In this document: piece by piece, positions 10,351-21,008 of the stretch
Layout of the letters: each line of letters opens with the position of its first letter
Numbering within the stretch: position 1 is the first letter of the stretch
Source: Dendrolimus kikuchii
Lineage: Eukaryota; Arthropoda; Insecta; Lepidoptera; Lasiocampidae
Assembly: GCA_019925095.2 (NCBI GenBank)
Contig: CM034392.1
Span: forward strand, 813,501 to 877,500
Reading direction: 5' to 3'
Length of the DNA: 64,000 nucleotides
Notes under the pieces: generated by a model
What the model saw: the letters and a program-made list of their open reading frames with translations, nothing else
Databases searched by the model: none
Told to the model about the DNA's origin: nothing
Program-made: the position numbers and the translations under genes

Positions 10351-10689
10351 TATATTATTTTATGCCCGCCGTTACAAGATTACGGTGTTGAATTTTGATG
10401 AATTGTCAAATGTTACCTATTAAAATGACTCCACAGTAATTAGGCTACTTATACTGTATAAGTGAGATTAAGTTATGTACATTAATTAACAGACAGCATT
10501 CACACGGGGCTTAATTAACGTAACAATATTTCAGAGCAAAAACTTGGATTCTTATGAAAAACAAGTGCATTACAATACTAAGATCGTCCGTAGTATTTTA
10601 ATTGTCTGAGAAAATATTTAAATGGTGTTTGATTTCCGTGTTATGTTCATCTTGATCAAATAATTACAAATATTAGCATTTCATGACTT

Positions 10690-11040
10690 TTTGATGACGG
10701 CAAACTAGCGGAGGGCCCACCTGATGGAAAGTGGTTATCATCGCCTATTTACGTTTGCAACACCAGGAGCGTTGTCAACTTCTAGCATGAGTAAGAGCGG
10801 TTGCGATAAAAATCATGATAAGGGCCATCCACAAATTATATCTCACAAATTTTAGGATCAACCCCCCCCCCCCCCTGCCTCCCTAGTGTGACATCACATA
10901 TTTTGCAATTTTACATCAAGAAGTTATCAAATTAAAACAACAGTTGCGTAATTAGCTTAAATGTATAAGATTACGAAATGTGACGTCACGAAATTTAGGA
11001 CCCCATAATCAAAACAATGATTACAGCATGGCTGTACCGC
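10690..11040 (-). mobile_element. CR1-like 3' end fragment followed by MITE-like remnant
   Basis: 10690-10780 matches the minus-strand CR1-like tail (GCCCACCTGATGGAAAG, then GTTTGCAACACCAGGAG). 10820-11020, with a C14 run at about 10862, GTGACATCACATATTTTG and TGTGACGTCACGAAATTTAGG, resembles 26008-26165 and part of 63270-63310, a dispersed MITE-like repeat I cannot bound. Confidence 0.5.
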
Positions 11041-11080
11041 GTCAAAGAAGAGTTCGTTCTTTATGGCCTTGAAACGTTTC

Positions 11081-11391
11081 TATTGGTGGCAGTTGGTTCT
11101 TTTTTGGAAATTAAACTCGATATAATGGACTGTATGATTATTATTATTAAACCATTACATAAATTAGCATAATACATAAAGAAGTACGTATTGAAATGAC
11201 AAATTATGCGAGAGAGTAGTACGTAGTCAATGAGAATTAACAATTTTTGCCTCCAATGCCGCTCCTATCCACGCGTACCGTCCGACGCCTAGCTGCTAAT
11301 TGTGCGAGCTATGGGCGTCGGTGGTATGCGGGGCGCGGTGAGTAGGTGTGCTCCGGCGGGCGGGTCAGGGGGGTGCTCTCTGTTCGCAAGA
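11081..11391 (-). mobile_element. Solo LTR, family P copy 1
   Basis: Related throughout to 30964-31280 in the opposite orientation. Flanked by the 5-bp TSD GTTTC (11076-11080, 11392-11396). On its own strand it starts TCTTGCGAACAGAG and ends CCACCAATA. No internal region or second LTR is visible. Confidence 0.75.
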
Positions 11392-11413
11392 GTTTCGTTA
11401 TAAACACCGTAAA

Positions 11414-11752
11414 AAAAATTATATCTAAATTACAGCAGACGGCCCGTCTGATAGTAAGCGGTTAACGTTGCCTATTGACAATTGAGACACCAGAGATGTC
11501 ACCAATGCACTGCCGGCCTCGAAGAAATGTTATGACAACCTTTTTAAAAAACTCCAAATCGTAGCGCTGTAGGACAAACCTCAGCTGGGAGCCGATTCCA
11601 AATCCCGACGGTACGCAAGATAAACTTGTGGGGATGAACGCCCAGTCGATAGCAAGCGGTGAAAGAAGTTCCTCAGAGCACTCCTCGTATACAGTTGATA
11701 GGATACGCACAGAGTCGCCAAGTCCGAAGGCCCAGCGTATCTAAACCGTCTG
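11414..11752 (-). mobile_element. CR1-like LINE 3' fragment
   Basis: The minus strand carries the degenerate C-terminal ORF (a YEECSEELLSPLAIDWAF-like stretch) and the 3' UTR tail with CATCTCTGGTGTCTCAATTG. Related to 56678-57435 but more decayed. Confidence 0.7.
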
Positions 11753-12006
11753 TAAGATATATATAGATAGACGTTTAATACAGTTGTTGCGTATGACATG
11801 ACACTATGCCGCTGACGAATGCATATAATGAAAATGCACTAGAGTGGTTTCTGTCCCAGCTGAAATGATCCACATATACTGTGCGCAGCGTCCAAGTATC
11901 TTATTACACAGCGTCCGCTGTCATTCATCAACCCGCCGTATAACGCATAATGCCTCTTGACTGCGACAAACTCCGCCTACCGCAGGACTGCCCTGCAGGA
12001 TAATCT

Positions 12007-12317
12007 ATTTTTGTTTATTGCAGGAGTTCAGCAGACAGGCAGACGGCCCACTTGATGGAAAGCGGTTACCATCGCCTATGGACATTTGCAACACCAAAGG
12101 TGCTACAAATGCGCTGCTGCTCTCTTGGAGACTGGAAACTGGTCACTGATGTCGGAACACAACTCAAGGTTGTTATGGCGACACACTTTAGACCAGGGGT
12201 GGTAGCCATCCAGTCGGGCAAATGCCCTACCGCCTGGCTGTGCGTTGTTCTGTCGCCTCTTACGACAGGCCGCCCGGCCGCAGGAAATTGTATTCTTTCT
12301 CCGTTCCTGCACGGATA
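12007..12317 (-). mobile_element. A300 copy, complete
   Basis: Ends ...TGCACGGATA at 12317. Small deletion in CTTGGAGACTGG. It lies 79 bp left of E copy 1. Confidence 0.88.
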
Positions 12318-12395
12318 ACGGTCCTGTATGGACCTCTTAAAACATTCCAGTCGATTAATCCGGCAAACAAATCAGTCTAATCATACAGTGTACAA

Positions 12396-12695
12396 TTTTT
12401 TTTTATTTATTTTTTTGTTTTGAGGCGAGGGAAAATGCTTAACCGATTTACGCACAAACTGGGTCATTGCTAGGGGAACGACACGCGTGGGTCGGGGGCG
12501 ATAACACTGCAGCAATAGTATGCTCTTGGCAGCGCTCCGTCCGCGATCGACGTCACAGAATAGTGTGGAAGACTCCGAGCGTTGCTGCACGGGCGAGCAA
12601 CCCCAATAGCCACTAAAAACCCCCTCCTCCCTGACGACCCTGCGCTTTGTATGTGTTGGAAAGGCTGAGATTTAGAACATAGTTACGCCCAGCCG
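12396..12695 (-). mobile_element. Family E LINE 3' end, copy 1
   Basis: Poly(T) then TTTTGAGGCGAGGGAAAATG; ends at CGCCCAGCCGA. On the minus strand it is a GC-rich LINE-like 3' end with poly(A). It gives the uninterrupted version of the site hit by A300 at 34404-34720. Clade uncertain (R1/Jockey-like by composition). Confidence 0.75.
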
Positions 12696-12898
12696 ACAAA
12701 GCAATACCTGGCAAGCCTTAACTACCATCACATTAAAATAATATATTAGTCTGCTAACTAGGAAACATTTATTTTCTATTAATGCAAATAGTCATTAAAA
12801 TTCTTCTAATGATTATTAATACAGACATACAAGAAGGAAACTGTCCATCTTAATGCTAATCCGGCATTAGTTATTTACGTTAAAACTTAACGCCGTTG

Positions 12899-13108
12899 CA
12901 GAAGTCGCGGAAGGCCACGACACACCTTCCATGATCAAATTGATCGTGTACTAGCGGAGGGTGATGTCAGGACCCTTAAGAACAGACGAGCGTGCATGAC
13001 AAGAGTTATGAATGTCAAAGAAGCGAGTGAGGTGTGTAAGAATGGTCCTAAATAGCGCTCTGTTGTTCGTGCCTACCCCGCAAGGGAACTGGCGTGAAGT
13101 TATGTATG
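12899..13108 (+). mobile_element. RTE-like LINE 3' end with 18-bp TSD
   Basis: Flanked by the perfect direct repeat TAAAACTTAACGCCGTTG at 12881-12898 and 13109-13126, the longest TSD in the window. The coding part (from CAGAAGTCGCGGAAGG) carries a CCTAAATAGCG stop mutation. Confidence 0.93.
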
Positions 13109-13224
13109 TAAAACTTAACGCCGTTGACTCAGTAATCTACATGAATGAATTAATCTTTATTTGTAAAAATACAGGTTAATAGTTATAAATAGAATGGTAA
13201 TAAAGTCAAATGTTCTCACTGTAT

Positions 13225-13480
13225 CATCCGTGCAGGAACGGAGAAAGAATACAATTTCCTGCGGCCGGGCGGCCTGTCGTAATAGGCGACGAAACAACCC
13301 ACACCCAGGTGGAAGGGCATTTGACCGACTTGATAGGTACCACACTTAGTCTAAAGTATGTCGCCATAACAACCTTGAGTTGTGTTCCGGCATTAGTGGC
13401 CAGGTTCCAGTCTCCTTTAAGAGAGCAGCAGCGCATTTGTAGCACCTTTAATTTTGCAAATGTCCATAGGCGATGGTAAT
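13225..13480 (+). mobile_element. A300 copy lacking its LINE-like tail
   Basis: Complete 5' end but stops at GGCGATGGTAAT, exactly where the element at 13481 begins. The expected CCGCTTTCCATCAAGTGG is gone. Confidence 0.82.
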
Positions 13481-13675
13481 TAGGGATGCAACATCGCTCA
13501 TAAAAAACATCGATGTTAGGATATCGATGTTTTCAAAAGTGAAACATCTATGTTGAAAATATCGATGTTTATGAACGATGTATCGATGTTTTTTATCACC
13601 ATTTACATAAACTTTTGACGCTTGTTCCTGCGACGCAAATAAAACATCGTTTTTTTAACATCGATGTATCGCCCA
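13481..13675. mobile_element. hAT-like MITE with repeated ATCGATGT
   Basis: Starts TAGGGATGCAACATCG, a terminus typical of hAT non-autonomous elements, and holds at least six copies of ATCGATGT/ACATCGAT in both senses. The right end (ACATCGATGTATCGCCC) is degenerate, so the boundary is approximate. Confidence 0.5.
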
Positions 13676-13842
13676 AAACCACCCAAGTGAACTTCCACTA
13701 TCCTTCCAACAATATAGTACAGCTCAATATATTAATGTATTTATTAGGCTTCAATTAATTGAATTTAACTGTTAATTTATATTTGAATATCAGTTAATCA
13801 TATTTGAATAAGTATTAGAAGAAAACTAAAAATTAATTTTAA

Positions 13843-14290
13843 AAATGTGGGATGCGCCTTGTGTAGACACGTTGGCCGCATCCCATTTACCAAACATGTC
13901 TAGATCAGCCGATTCGGCGGCGGAAACAGTTGAATCACTCAAGCGGCGCAAATATGCAACCCTCGATGAGAGTTATATGTTTGGCCGTTTGCTGTCGAGA
14001 CGCTTGGACCGTGGGGCCCTGAGGCCATGAACCTCTACCAAAATTTCTCGAAACGACTCATTGACTCTTCAGGTGATCCGAGGGCTGGTGCTTACCTCGG
14101 CCAACGGATCAGTATGGCGATCTAGCGAGGAAACGTAGCCAGCCTTCTGGGCACCTTACCCATAGAAGACGGTGATCTGGGCTCAGTATTCTACTTATAG
14201 TCTTGAGGGACTATGAGTAGAATACAATACAAATAAGTTAAGTTTTCTTGCATTGTATTCGATTATATGTAATTTTATTATACCTGTTAT
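13843..14290 (+). mobile_element. Family H LINE tail, copy 1 (broken)
   Basis: Encodes VWDAPCVDTLAASHLP, then after a frameshift near 13985 the ETLGPWG-equivalent region, RAGAYLGQRISMAI, a TAG stop at about 14122 where copy 3 has CAG, and RGNVASLLGTLP. The 3' sequence (TTAAGTTTTCTTGCATTG) is shared with copy 3. It lies tail-to-tail with copy 2. Confidence 0.7.
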
Positions 14291-14315
14291 TTTATTACAT
14301 ATAAACTTTTAAATA

Positions 14316-14830
14316 TTATATTGTAATGTTATGCAATAAAGTATATTTTAAAAATAAATAAACTGTACTATAAATAAGTCTATACATACAAAATAATATA
14401 AATCTATAAATAAAAATTGACTCTAAATCGCTGTCGGTGGGTAGCGTGCCCAAAATGCTGGCCGCATTTCCGCGTTGGATAGCAACGCTGCTTCGTTGCC
14501 CTAGGTGCAAGCCAGCCTTTTGGTCATACGTTGAGAGGTCTCGATAGAGGTGATGAGCTCCAAGCCCCCACGGCCCCAGGGTCTCGACCCCGAAAGCCAG
14601 AAATACATATCCACTACCAATAGACACATATTTGCGACATTTCAGGGCCTCCTGGTGTGCAACAGCAGCCACAGATGTCACGGTTGTGTCTGGAAGATGG
14701 GACGCCGCCAAAGTATCGACACAAAATGCGTCCCATACTAGGAGGCGTCCCATCTTCCATGGCACCAACGACATTCCGTCTGGCCTCTTACCATCGTCGC
14801 GGTACAGCCCATTTGGTTCAAGGTTCAATT
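14316..14830 (-). mobile_element. Family H LINE tail, copy 2 (open frame)
   Basis: The minus-strand frame of ~140 codons has RDDGKRPDGMSLVPW, LLVWDAFCVDTLAASHLP, VETLGPWG and QRGNAASILGTLP. The spaced RPD...VWD arrangement resembles the PD-(D/E)XK core of restriction-like endonucleases at the C-terminus of R2/R4-type LINEs; this assignment is inference. Zinc-knuckle and polymerase domains are absent. Confidence 0.65.
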
Positions 14831-15330
14831 AATTAATTCATTTCATCTATTTTAAGAAGAGAAGCAAGACTTAGTTGCAGAGGAGGATTTCACAAATTGT
14901 GTTCAGAAGAACCACAGAAAGAAGAAATGGTTACTGGATAATCAGAACCAACTCCAAATAGAAGATCTTGTGGCGGAGCCCACCATAATTTATATAAAGT
15001 GATTTAATATAGTATAAATAGATACAAAAAAAAAAGATTTAAATTAACTATTGTCAAATTTCTTGTCAATAATATTGACACAAATTGATATGACCTACTA
15101 ACATAATACAAATGTACCGGAACGTTACGGTTTAGTTCCGATCTTCCATCTCACTCTTACGCAGACATGCGTCCCCTTCTCTCATCATAGTCCGTTATGC
15201 AAGGTTTTATTAGTTTAGTTGAGATTTGATGACTTACTGCTTATATTCAAATATACGGTCTGTAATTTAGGATAATACTCATGCGCATACCGAAGATTAT
15301 ATTTTAAAAAACTGACTTCAATAATTAAAA
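14831..15330. other. Unclassified spacer
   Basis: AT-rich, no recognised repeat or ORF beyond chance. Confidence 0.4.
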
Positions 15331-15349
15331 AGTATAAAATAACTTAATA

Positions 15350-15469
15350 CAAGTCAATGTCAAAGAGGCAAGTGAGGTGTGTAAGAATAAGCCTAAATGG
15401 CACTCTGTTGTTCGTGCCTACCCCACAAGGGAACTGGCGTGAAGTTATGTATGTATGTATGTATGTATG
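15350..15469 (+). mobile_element. RTE-like LINE 3' end with TSD
   Basis: Ends in five (TATG) units. TSD TAAAATAACTTAATA at 15335-15349 and 15470-15484 with one mismatch. Confidence 0.88.
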
Positions 15470-15599
15470 TAAAATAACTTAGTAAAGATTTTTGACTAAG
15501 AATTGATTTAGTTTATTAGGAGACAAAATAATATAAAATTTTCTACATCTTGAAGTCGGTGCCGAGCAAACCATAAAAAATACAATATTTTGCTGTTAT

Positions 15600-15840
15600 A
15601 ACATTGTATATGGTACGTAGGCGCGTTCTTCAACAAAGGTTGCACTCGATTTCCCTGGGATCCAGTCAACAGATCCTGACATGATAACAATGGAACCACC
15701 TCATGAGTACGTTCTTTCAAATAAATAAATAAAAATTAAAATCGTTTCACAATTGACGGAGAAATCGCGTAACAAACATAAAAAAAAACATATCTACAGT
15801 CAAATTGAGAACTCCCTCTTTTGGAAGTCGGTTAACATAC
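15600..15840. mobile_element. Family N repeat, copy 1
   Basis: Contains CTCGATTTCCCTGGGATCC, CACAATTGACGGAGAAATCG and GGAAGTCGGTTAA, in the same order as at 49710-49920 and in the interrupted copy 27925-28493. Non-coding; class unknown. Confidence 0.55.
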
Positions 15841-16055
15841 GAAGATAGTACCTTATGGCTAAAAAACAAGTCTTTCCAGGCAACTAACTCTACATGAGGA
15901 TTTATAGATTTCAAATATTCACTCTTGTACAATTGATTAGTAATGATAGCCATACATAACATATATACACAAACATACTATACACAAACATACTATACAT
16001 ACACATATAATACATATACAGATAATATATATTAATAAACACAAACTACAATAAA

Positions 16056-16390
16056 GAGAGTTGGTCTGAAAGAGAGTGTCGGGGTGAAGGTAAGGAAAGG
16101 AATGCTCCGGTGGTTCGGGCATGTGGAAAGAATGACTAAACAGATATACAATGCAAAAGTGGATGGATTCAGAAGTCGTGGAAAGCCACGACACACCTTC
16201 CATGATCAAATTGATCGTGTACTAGCGGAGGGTGATGTCAGGAGCCTTAAGAACAGACGAGTGTGCATGACAAGAGTTATGAATGTCAAAGAAGCAAGTG
16301 AGGTGTGTAAGAATGGGCCTAAATGGCGCTCTGTTGTTCGTGCCTACCCCGCAAGGGAACTGGCGTGAAGTTATGTATGTATGTATGTAT
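16056..16390 (+). mobile_element. RTE-like LINE 3' end with TSD
   Basis: Starts in the GRPRHTF-upstream region (AGAGAGTTGGTCTGAAAG) and lacks the ATGCATGATGAA segment after GTGGAAAGAATG (internal deletion). TSD AAACTACAATAAA at 16043-16055 and 16391-16403. Confidence 0.92.
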
Positions 16391-16436
16391 AAACTACAAT
16401 AAAATATATACGGAGCTTAGGAATTATTATATACTA

Positions 16437-16625
16437 CTAGAGGTCCTGGCAGACGTTGTTCTGATCTAAAATAAAAATCTAAAACCCGATTCTAGTTCCG
16501 CCTATCAGTTCTAATTGTGAATCTAAATAATCCGGGGACCCACTCAAACACACATAAACAATTTCATGAAATTCAGTAAAGTCGTTCTCAAGTTATGCGC
16601 GTACATACATTTCTAATGGAAAAAG
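16437..16625 (-). mobile_element. Helitron-like 3' end fragment
   Basis: The plus strand begins CTAGAGGTCCTGGCAGACGTTGTT, the complement of a CTAG terminus preceded by the AACGTCTGCC hairpin, as at 59657 and 41986. The other end is not visible. Confidence 0.5.
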
Positions 16626-16638
16626 TAGTCTACTGTCT

Positions 16639-16947
16639 ATCCGTGCAGGAACGGAAAAAGAATACAATCTCCTGCGGCCGGGCGGCCTGTCCTAAGAGGC
16701 GACAAAACAATCCACAGCCAGGTGGTAGGGTATTAGCCCGACTGGATGGCTACCACCCCTGATCTAGAGTATGCCACGATAACAATCTTGATTTGTGTTC
16801 CGGCATTAGTGACCAGGTTCCAGTCGCCCTTAAGAGAGCAGCAGCGCATTTGTAGCATCTTTGGTGTTGCAAATGTCCATAGGCGATGGTAACCGCTCTC
16901 CATCGAGTGGGCCGTTTGCCTGTCTGCTGAACTCATGCAATAAAAAA
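16639..16947 (+). mobile_element. A300 copy, complete
   Basis: Complete, with A-rich end at 16941-16947. Carries GATTTGTGTTCC where most copies read GAGTTGTGTTCC. Confidence 0.88.
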
Positions 16948-17051
16948 TGGGTCTATATTTGATTTTTAAGATCAGTACGTACATCTAAAGAGTAAAACTA
17001 TCTATGTAGTGTATGTTGTACTGTCAGCATTCAAACTCAAGTCTCGGTATT

Positions 17052-18838
17052 TGAAGTGAAAGATGATTTATTTATTCGTTTAGGTTTATGGCTTGGCAGC
17101 TAAGCCTTTAAGCTAGATCTTAGTTTACAATATAGTTTCTTGATTTTCTTAAGCCTATATGTAGCACAGCTGAACTGTAGGTAATCAGCTAGTGCCATTC
17201 AACGGAGTTCTTGTGACAACTCGAAAGGCCACATTTGACTACACAGTTCACATTTCTCACAAAAATACATAATAACTACTCAAAAACTATCAATATCCTA
17301 CAACTATTGTTCATTTTAGAGTAATTTTACACATTTTTAGAAAATAAAACTGCACAGCACAACATCTCCTTTCAGTTCCCGCCAAAAACTCCAAAGTGAA
17401 AGATGACATCCTTTTTCTATGTTTATGGCTTGGCAACTAGGCCTTTAAGCCAGGCGCAGTTGTATTGTAGGCTACAATCCACACCATTCGACGGAGTTCT
17501 TGTGAAAACTCGAAAGGCCACATTTGACTATACAGTTCACATTTCTCACAAAACACATAATTACTACTCAAAAACTATCAATATCCTACAACTATTGTTC
17601 ATTTTAGAGTTATTTTACACATTTTTAGAAAATAAAACTGCACAGCACAACGTTCCCTTTCATTTCCCGTCAAAAACTCCAAAGTGAAAGATGACATGCT
17701 TTTTTTATATTTATGGCTTGGCAACTAGGCCTTTAAGCCAGCCGCAGTTGTATTGTAGGCTACAATCCACACCATTCAACGGAGTTCTTGTGAAAACTCG
17801 AAAGGCCACATTTGACTATACAGTTCACATTTCTCACAAAACACATAATTACTACTCAAAAACTATCAATATCCTACAACTATTGTTCATTTTAGAGTTA
17901 TTTTACACATTTTTAGAAAATAAAACTGCACAGCACAACGTTCCCTTTCATTTCCCGTCAAAAACTCCAAAGTGAAAGATGACATGCTTTTTTTATATTT
18001 ATGGCTTGGCAACTAGGCCTTTAAGCCAGCCGCAGTTGTATTGTAGGCTACAATCCACACCATTCAACGGAGTTCTTGTGAAAACTCGAAAGGCCACATT
18101 TGACTATACAGTTCACATTTCTCACAAAACACATAATTACTACTCAAAAACTATCAATATCCTACAACTATTGTTCATTTTAGAGTTATTTTACACATTT
18201 TTAGAAAATAAAACTGCACAGCACAACGTTCCCTTTCATTTCCCGTCAAAAACTCCAAAGTGAAAGATGACATGCTTTTTTTATATTTATGGCTTGGCAA
18301 CTAGGCCTTTAAGCCAGCCGCAGTTGTATTGTAGGCTACAATCCACACCATTCAACGGAGTTCTTGTGAAAACTCGAAAGGCCACATTTGACTATACAGT
18401 TCACATTTCTCACAAAAACACATAATTACTACTCAAAAACTATCAATATCCTACAACTATTGTTCATTTTAGAGTTATTTTACACATTTTTAGAAAATAA
18501 AACTGCACAGCACAACGTTCCCTTTCATTTCCCGTCAAAAACTCCAAAGTGAAAGATGACATGCTTTTTTTATATTTATGGCTTGGCAACTAGGCCTTTA
18601 AGCCAGCCGCAGTTGTATTGTAGGCTACAATCCACACCATTCAACGGAGTTCTTGTGAAAACTCGAAAGGCCACATTTGACTATACAGTTCACATTTCTC
18701 ACAAAAACACATAATTACTACTCAAAAACTATCAATATCATACAACTATTGTTCATTTTAGAGTTATTTTACACATTTTTAGAAAATAAAACTGCACAGC
18801 ACAACGTTCCCTTTCATTTCCCGCCAAAAACTCCAATT
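17052..18838 (+). repeat. 288-bp tandem array (5 near-identical units plus 1 diverged)
   Basis: Units starting near 17391, 17679, 17967, 18255 and 18544 are almost identical (AAGTGAAAGATGACATGC ... TTTCCCGTCAAAAACTCC). A clearly diverged first unit spans 17052-17390. Units 4 and 5 have one extra A (CACAAAAACAC), giving 289 bp. Since 288 is a multiple of 3, a 94-codon ORF with the same stop recurs in each of the first three units. No protein family is recognised, and chance openness plus duplication explains it. Homogeneity implies recent amplification or gene conversion. Confidence 0.95.
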
Positions 18839-18875
18839 TTATTTTATCCACAGAGCCTCATAACTTGTAAACTAA

Positions 18876-19082
18876 TCTTATACTAATATATAAAGCTGAA
18901 GAGTTTGTTTGTTTGAACGCGCTTATCTCAGGAACTACTGGTCCGATTTGAAAAATTCTTTCAGTTTTAGATAGCCCATTTATTGAGGCAGGCTATACAC
19001 TATATACCATCACGCTAAGACCAATAGGAGCGGAGCAGCAATGAAGAATGTTTCAAAATCGGGGGCTCTTGAAAACAAGACG
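18876..19082 (+). mobile_element. Helitron, 3' end missing
   Basis: Starts TCTTATACTAATATATAAAG after A and runs through GGAGCGGAGCAGCAATGAAG to AAATCGGGGGCTCTTG, but no CTAG hairpin end follows. It begins 38 bp after the 288-bp array. Confidence 0.8.
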
Positions 19083-19579
19083 ATTAATACCTTTATTAGT
19101 TATACAAATTTGTTCATAAATTATAAATCTACCGCAAGCGCTATTTCAAGAACAAATTGCGTTATTATTTCAAGTCTATTGTTTCAAAGCGGCAAGGAAG
19201 AGGAATACGTAATTGCATTCTTGTAAACAAACGTGCATTACAACTTATTATTCTATTTAGATAACATCTTTAACTTCAAGTTGTTAAGAACAACTTTAAA
19301 AGCTCTATGATCTCATTGCACCATGCTTTATGTCCTGGACGTAGATTGGCTTTAGTCTGGGTGTACTTATGGGAAGGTAACAACAGTATTTAATTACTTT
19401 GTGGGTAATCTTAAACACAGAAAAATTGTTGATTTTTAATCTTAGAAACCAAGCTTTCTGCGTTTTTTGTGGACATGGGTTTGAATACCTGCGAAGGCAA
19501 TTTTCTAAAAAATAAAAAGTCGCTTATATGGCACGTCCAACATAAGGGTTGCATATTCACTGTTAAACTCTTTTATTAT

Positions 19580-20016
19580 TGTTACGAGTTGCAGGACTCG
19601 AATTAGAATGCCGTTGGAATAATTATATAATTTATTAGAACTATACAAACACGTATAACACAGGTACAAATATAACTGAACACAACCAGTACAAACTTCT
19701 TGTACGTTTCAATAACACGCACAAAGTCCGTCACTATATAGATTATCGAAGGTACACACGTCTTGCCTAGCTTGTAGTTATCGCTTGACTGCCTCACCCC
19801 TCCGTTGCAGCATTGCTTTATACTGTACAAATACAATATGTCTACTCGACCACGTGGACTGAATTTCTAAGAATCACACCTGGCTAATGACTACCATAAA
19901 AATTACAATACACAATGGGCTGTTTTTCTAATCACAATTTTTAAACACAAAGTAAACAAAAGAAGACGGTCATAAAAGCGTTTCAATGTTATTAGCTCAA
20001 ACACCGACTGGTAATA
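19580..20016 (-). mobile_element. Solo LTR, family G
   Basis: The plus strand opens TGTTACGAGTTGCAGG (complement of the ...GCAACTCGTAACA end) and closes ACTGGTAATA, so the TG start is mutated on the minus strand. It shares GACGGACTTTGTGCG, CAGACATATTG and AACAGCCCATTG-type blocks with 46530, 54170 and 58667. No TSD found. Confidence 0.7.
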
Positions 20017-20064
20017 AATGTGCTTTGTTTACATATATGCAGGAGGCCCAAATTGTAAGTTATT

Positions 20065-20300
20065 GCAAAAGTGGATGGATGCAGAAGTCGTGGAAGGCCA
20101 CAACACACCTTCCATGATCAAATTGATCGTATACTAGCAGAAGGTGATGTCAGGAGTCTTAAGAACAGACGAGCGTGCATGACAAGAGTTATGAATATCA
20201 AAGAAGCAAGTGAGGTGTGTAAGAATAAGCCTAAATGGCGCTCTGTTGTTCGCGCCTACCCCGCAAGGGAACTGGCGTGAAGTTATGTATGTATGTATTT
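20065..20300 (+). mobile_element. RTE-like LINE 3' end
   Basis: Starts at GCAAAAGTGGATGGATGC and keeps an uninterrupted reading frame to TGA at 20278-20280. No convincing TSD. Confidence 0.88.
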
Positions 20301-20529
20301 ATGATCTTTCAAATTAAATACACAAAGAATCTACACAACAACTAATAACCTTGCCGCTACCATTTCAGAATTCAAAATGAACCAAAATGATGTGATGTCT
20401 TTTTTTTCCTTGTTATCTCCCAGAATGTGTCATCATTTGGCGGGAAAATGGGGTTAGGTCAAAGTCCTTATCACACACGTAATATGTTTTACAATTTACT
20501 GTTACTACCCGCGACTTTGTCCGCAGTTC

Positions 20530-20680
20530 TATCCCTGCAGGAACGTAGAAAGAACACAATTAACTGCGGCCGGGCGGCCTGTCGTAAGAGGCGGCAAAAC
20601 AACCCAAAGCCAGGTAGGGTATTTTCCCATCTGGATAGCTACCACCCGTAGTCTAAAGTATCCAACCTTGAGTTTTGAGT
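20530..20680 (+). mobile_element. A300 copy, 3' half missing
   Basis: Intact 5' end, then a small deletion after GTCTAAAGTAT and loss of everything beyond TTGAGTTTTGAG, just before family J begins. Confidence 0.8.
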
Positions 20681-20681
20681 T

Positions 20682-21008
20682 AAGAAAAAAAAACAACACA
20701 CATGGCACTAGATAGGACTATATATAAGTATAGATATAAGGCCAACACTGCACATGCACTTCCTCACAACACCAGCATGTAACAGATACACTCTACATTA
20801 GTATAAGTTTAGTATTAAAATTAGAATAAATTAATATAATAAGTTATTCTTAAGGTACACCAAAACATAAAAATTACTACATATAATGTCACATACAGTA
20901 ACAAAAATAAACAATAAGCGTGTATGGAGTCTCAAATTTTTCATAGAAATTAAGTAGTAAAAAAGGGTACGGAACTCGAGTCCGTAGAGATATTAATAAT
21001 AATAATAC
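20682..21008 (+). mobile_element. Family J element, copy 1
   Basis: About 320 bp from AAAACAACACACATGGCAC to an (ATA)n tail. A near-palindrome ACGGAACTCGAGTCCGT lies ~20 bp before the tail. A closely matching copy is at 36731-37050, and a 5'-truncated one with TSD at 26628-26992. Retroposon behaviour (3' simple repeat, 5' truncation, TSD) is clear; clade unknown. Confidence 0.75.

Larger units (their letters stand above)
8219..10434. mobile_element. Decayed DNA transposon with ~30-bp terminal inverted repeats
   Basis: The left terminus at 8219-8248 (GTGGAGTCATTTTAATAGG then TAACATTTGAC) is repeated inverted at 10405-10434. TAATTA flanks both ends two bases out, so the TSD or TIR edge is ambiguous. 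Inside are a transposase-like C-terminal remnant at 8442-8675 (minus), a nested RTE copy and two foldback structures. No catalytic transposase core remains. Confidence 0.6.

Noticed and set aside
14316..14830. 170-codon ORF as host gene
   Set aside because: Four other copies occur in the window; the last ~45 codons are just 3' AT-rich read-through.
17403..18263. Three identical 94-codon ORFs in the 288-bp array as a gene family
   Set aside because: Near-identical DNA units explain identical frames; no signature, no promoter/splice evidence. Kept only as a finding to test.
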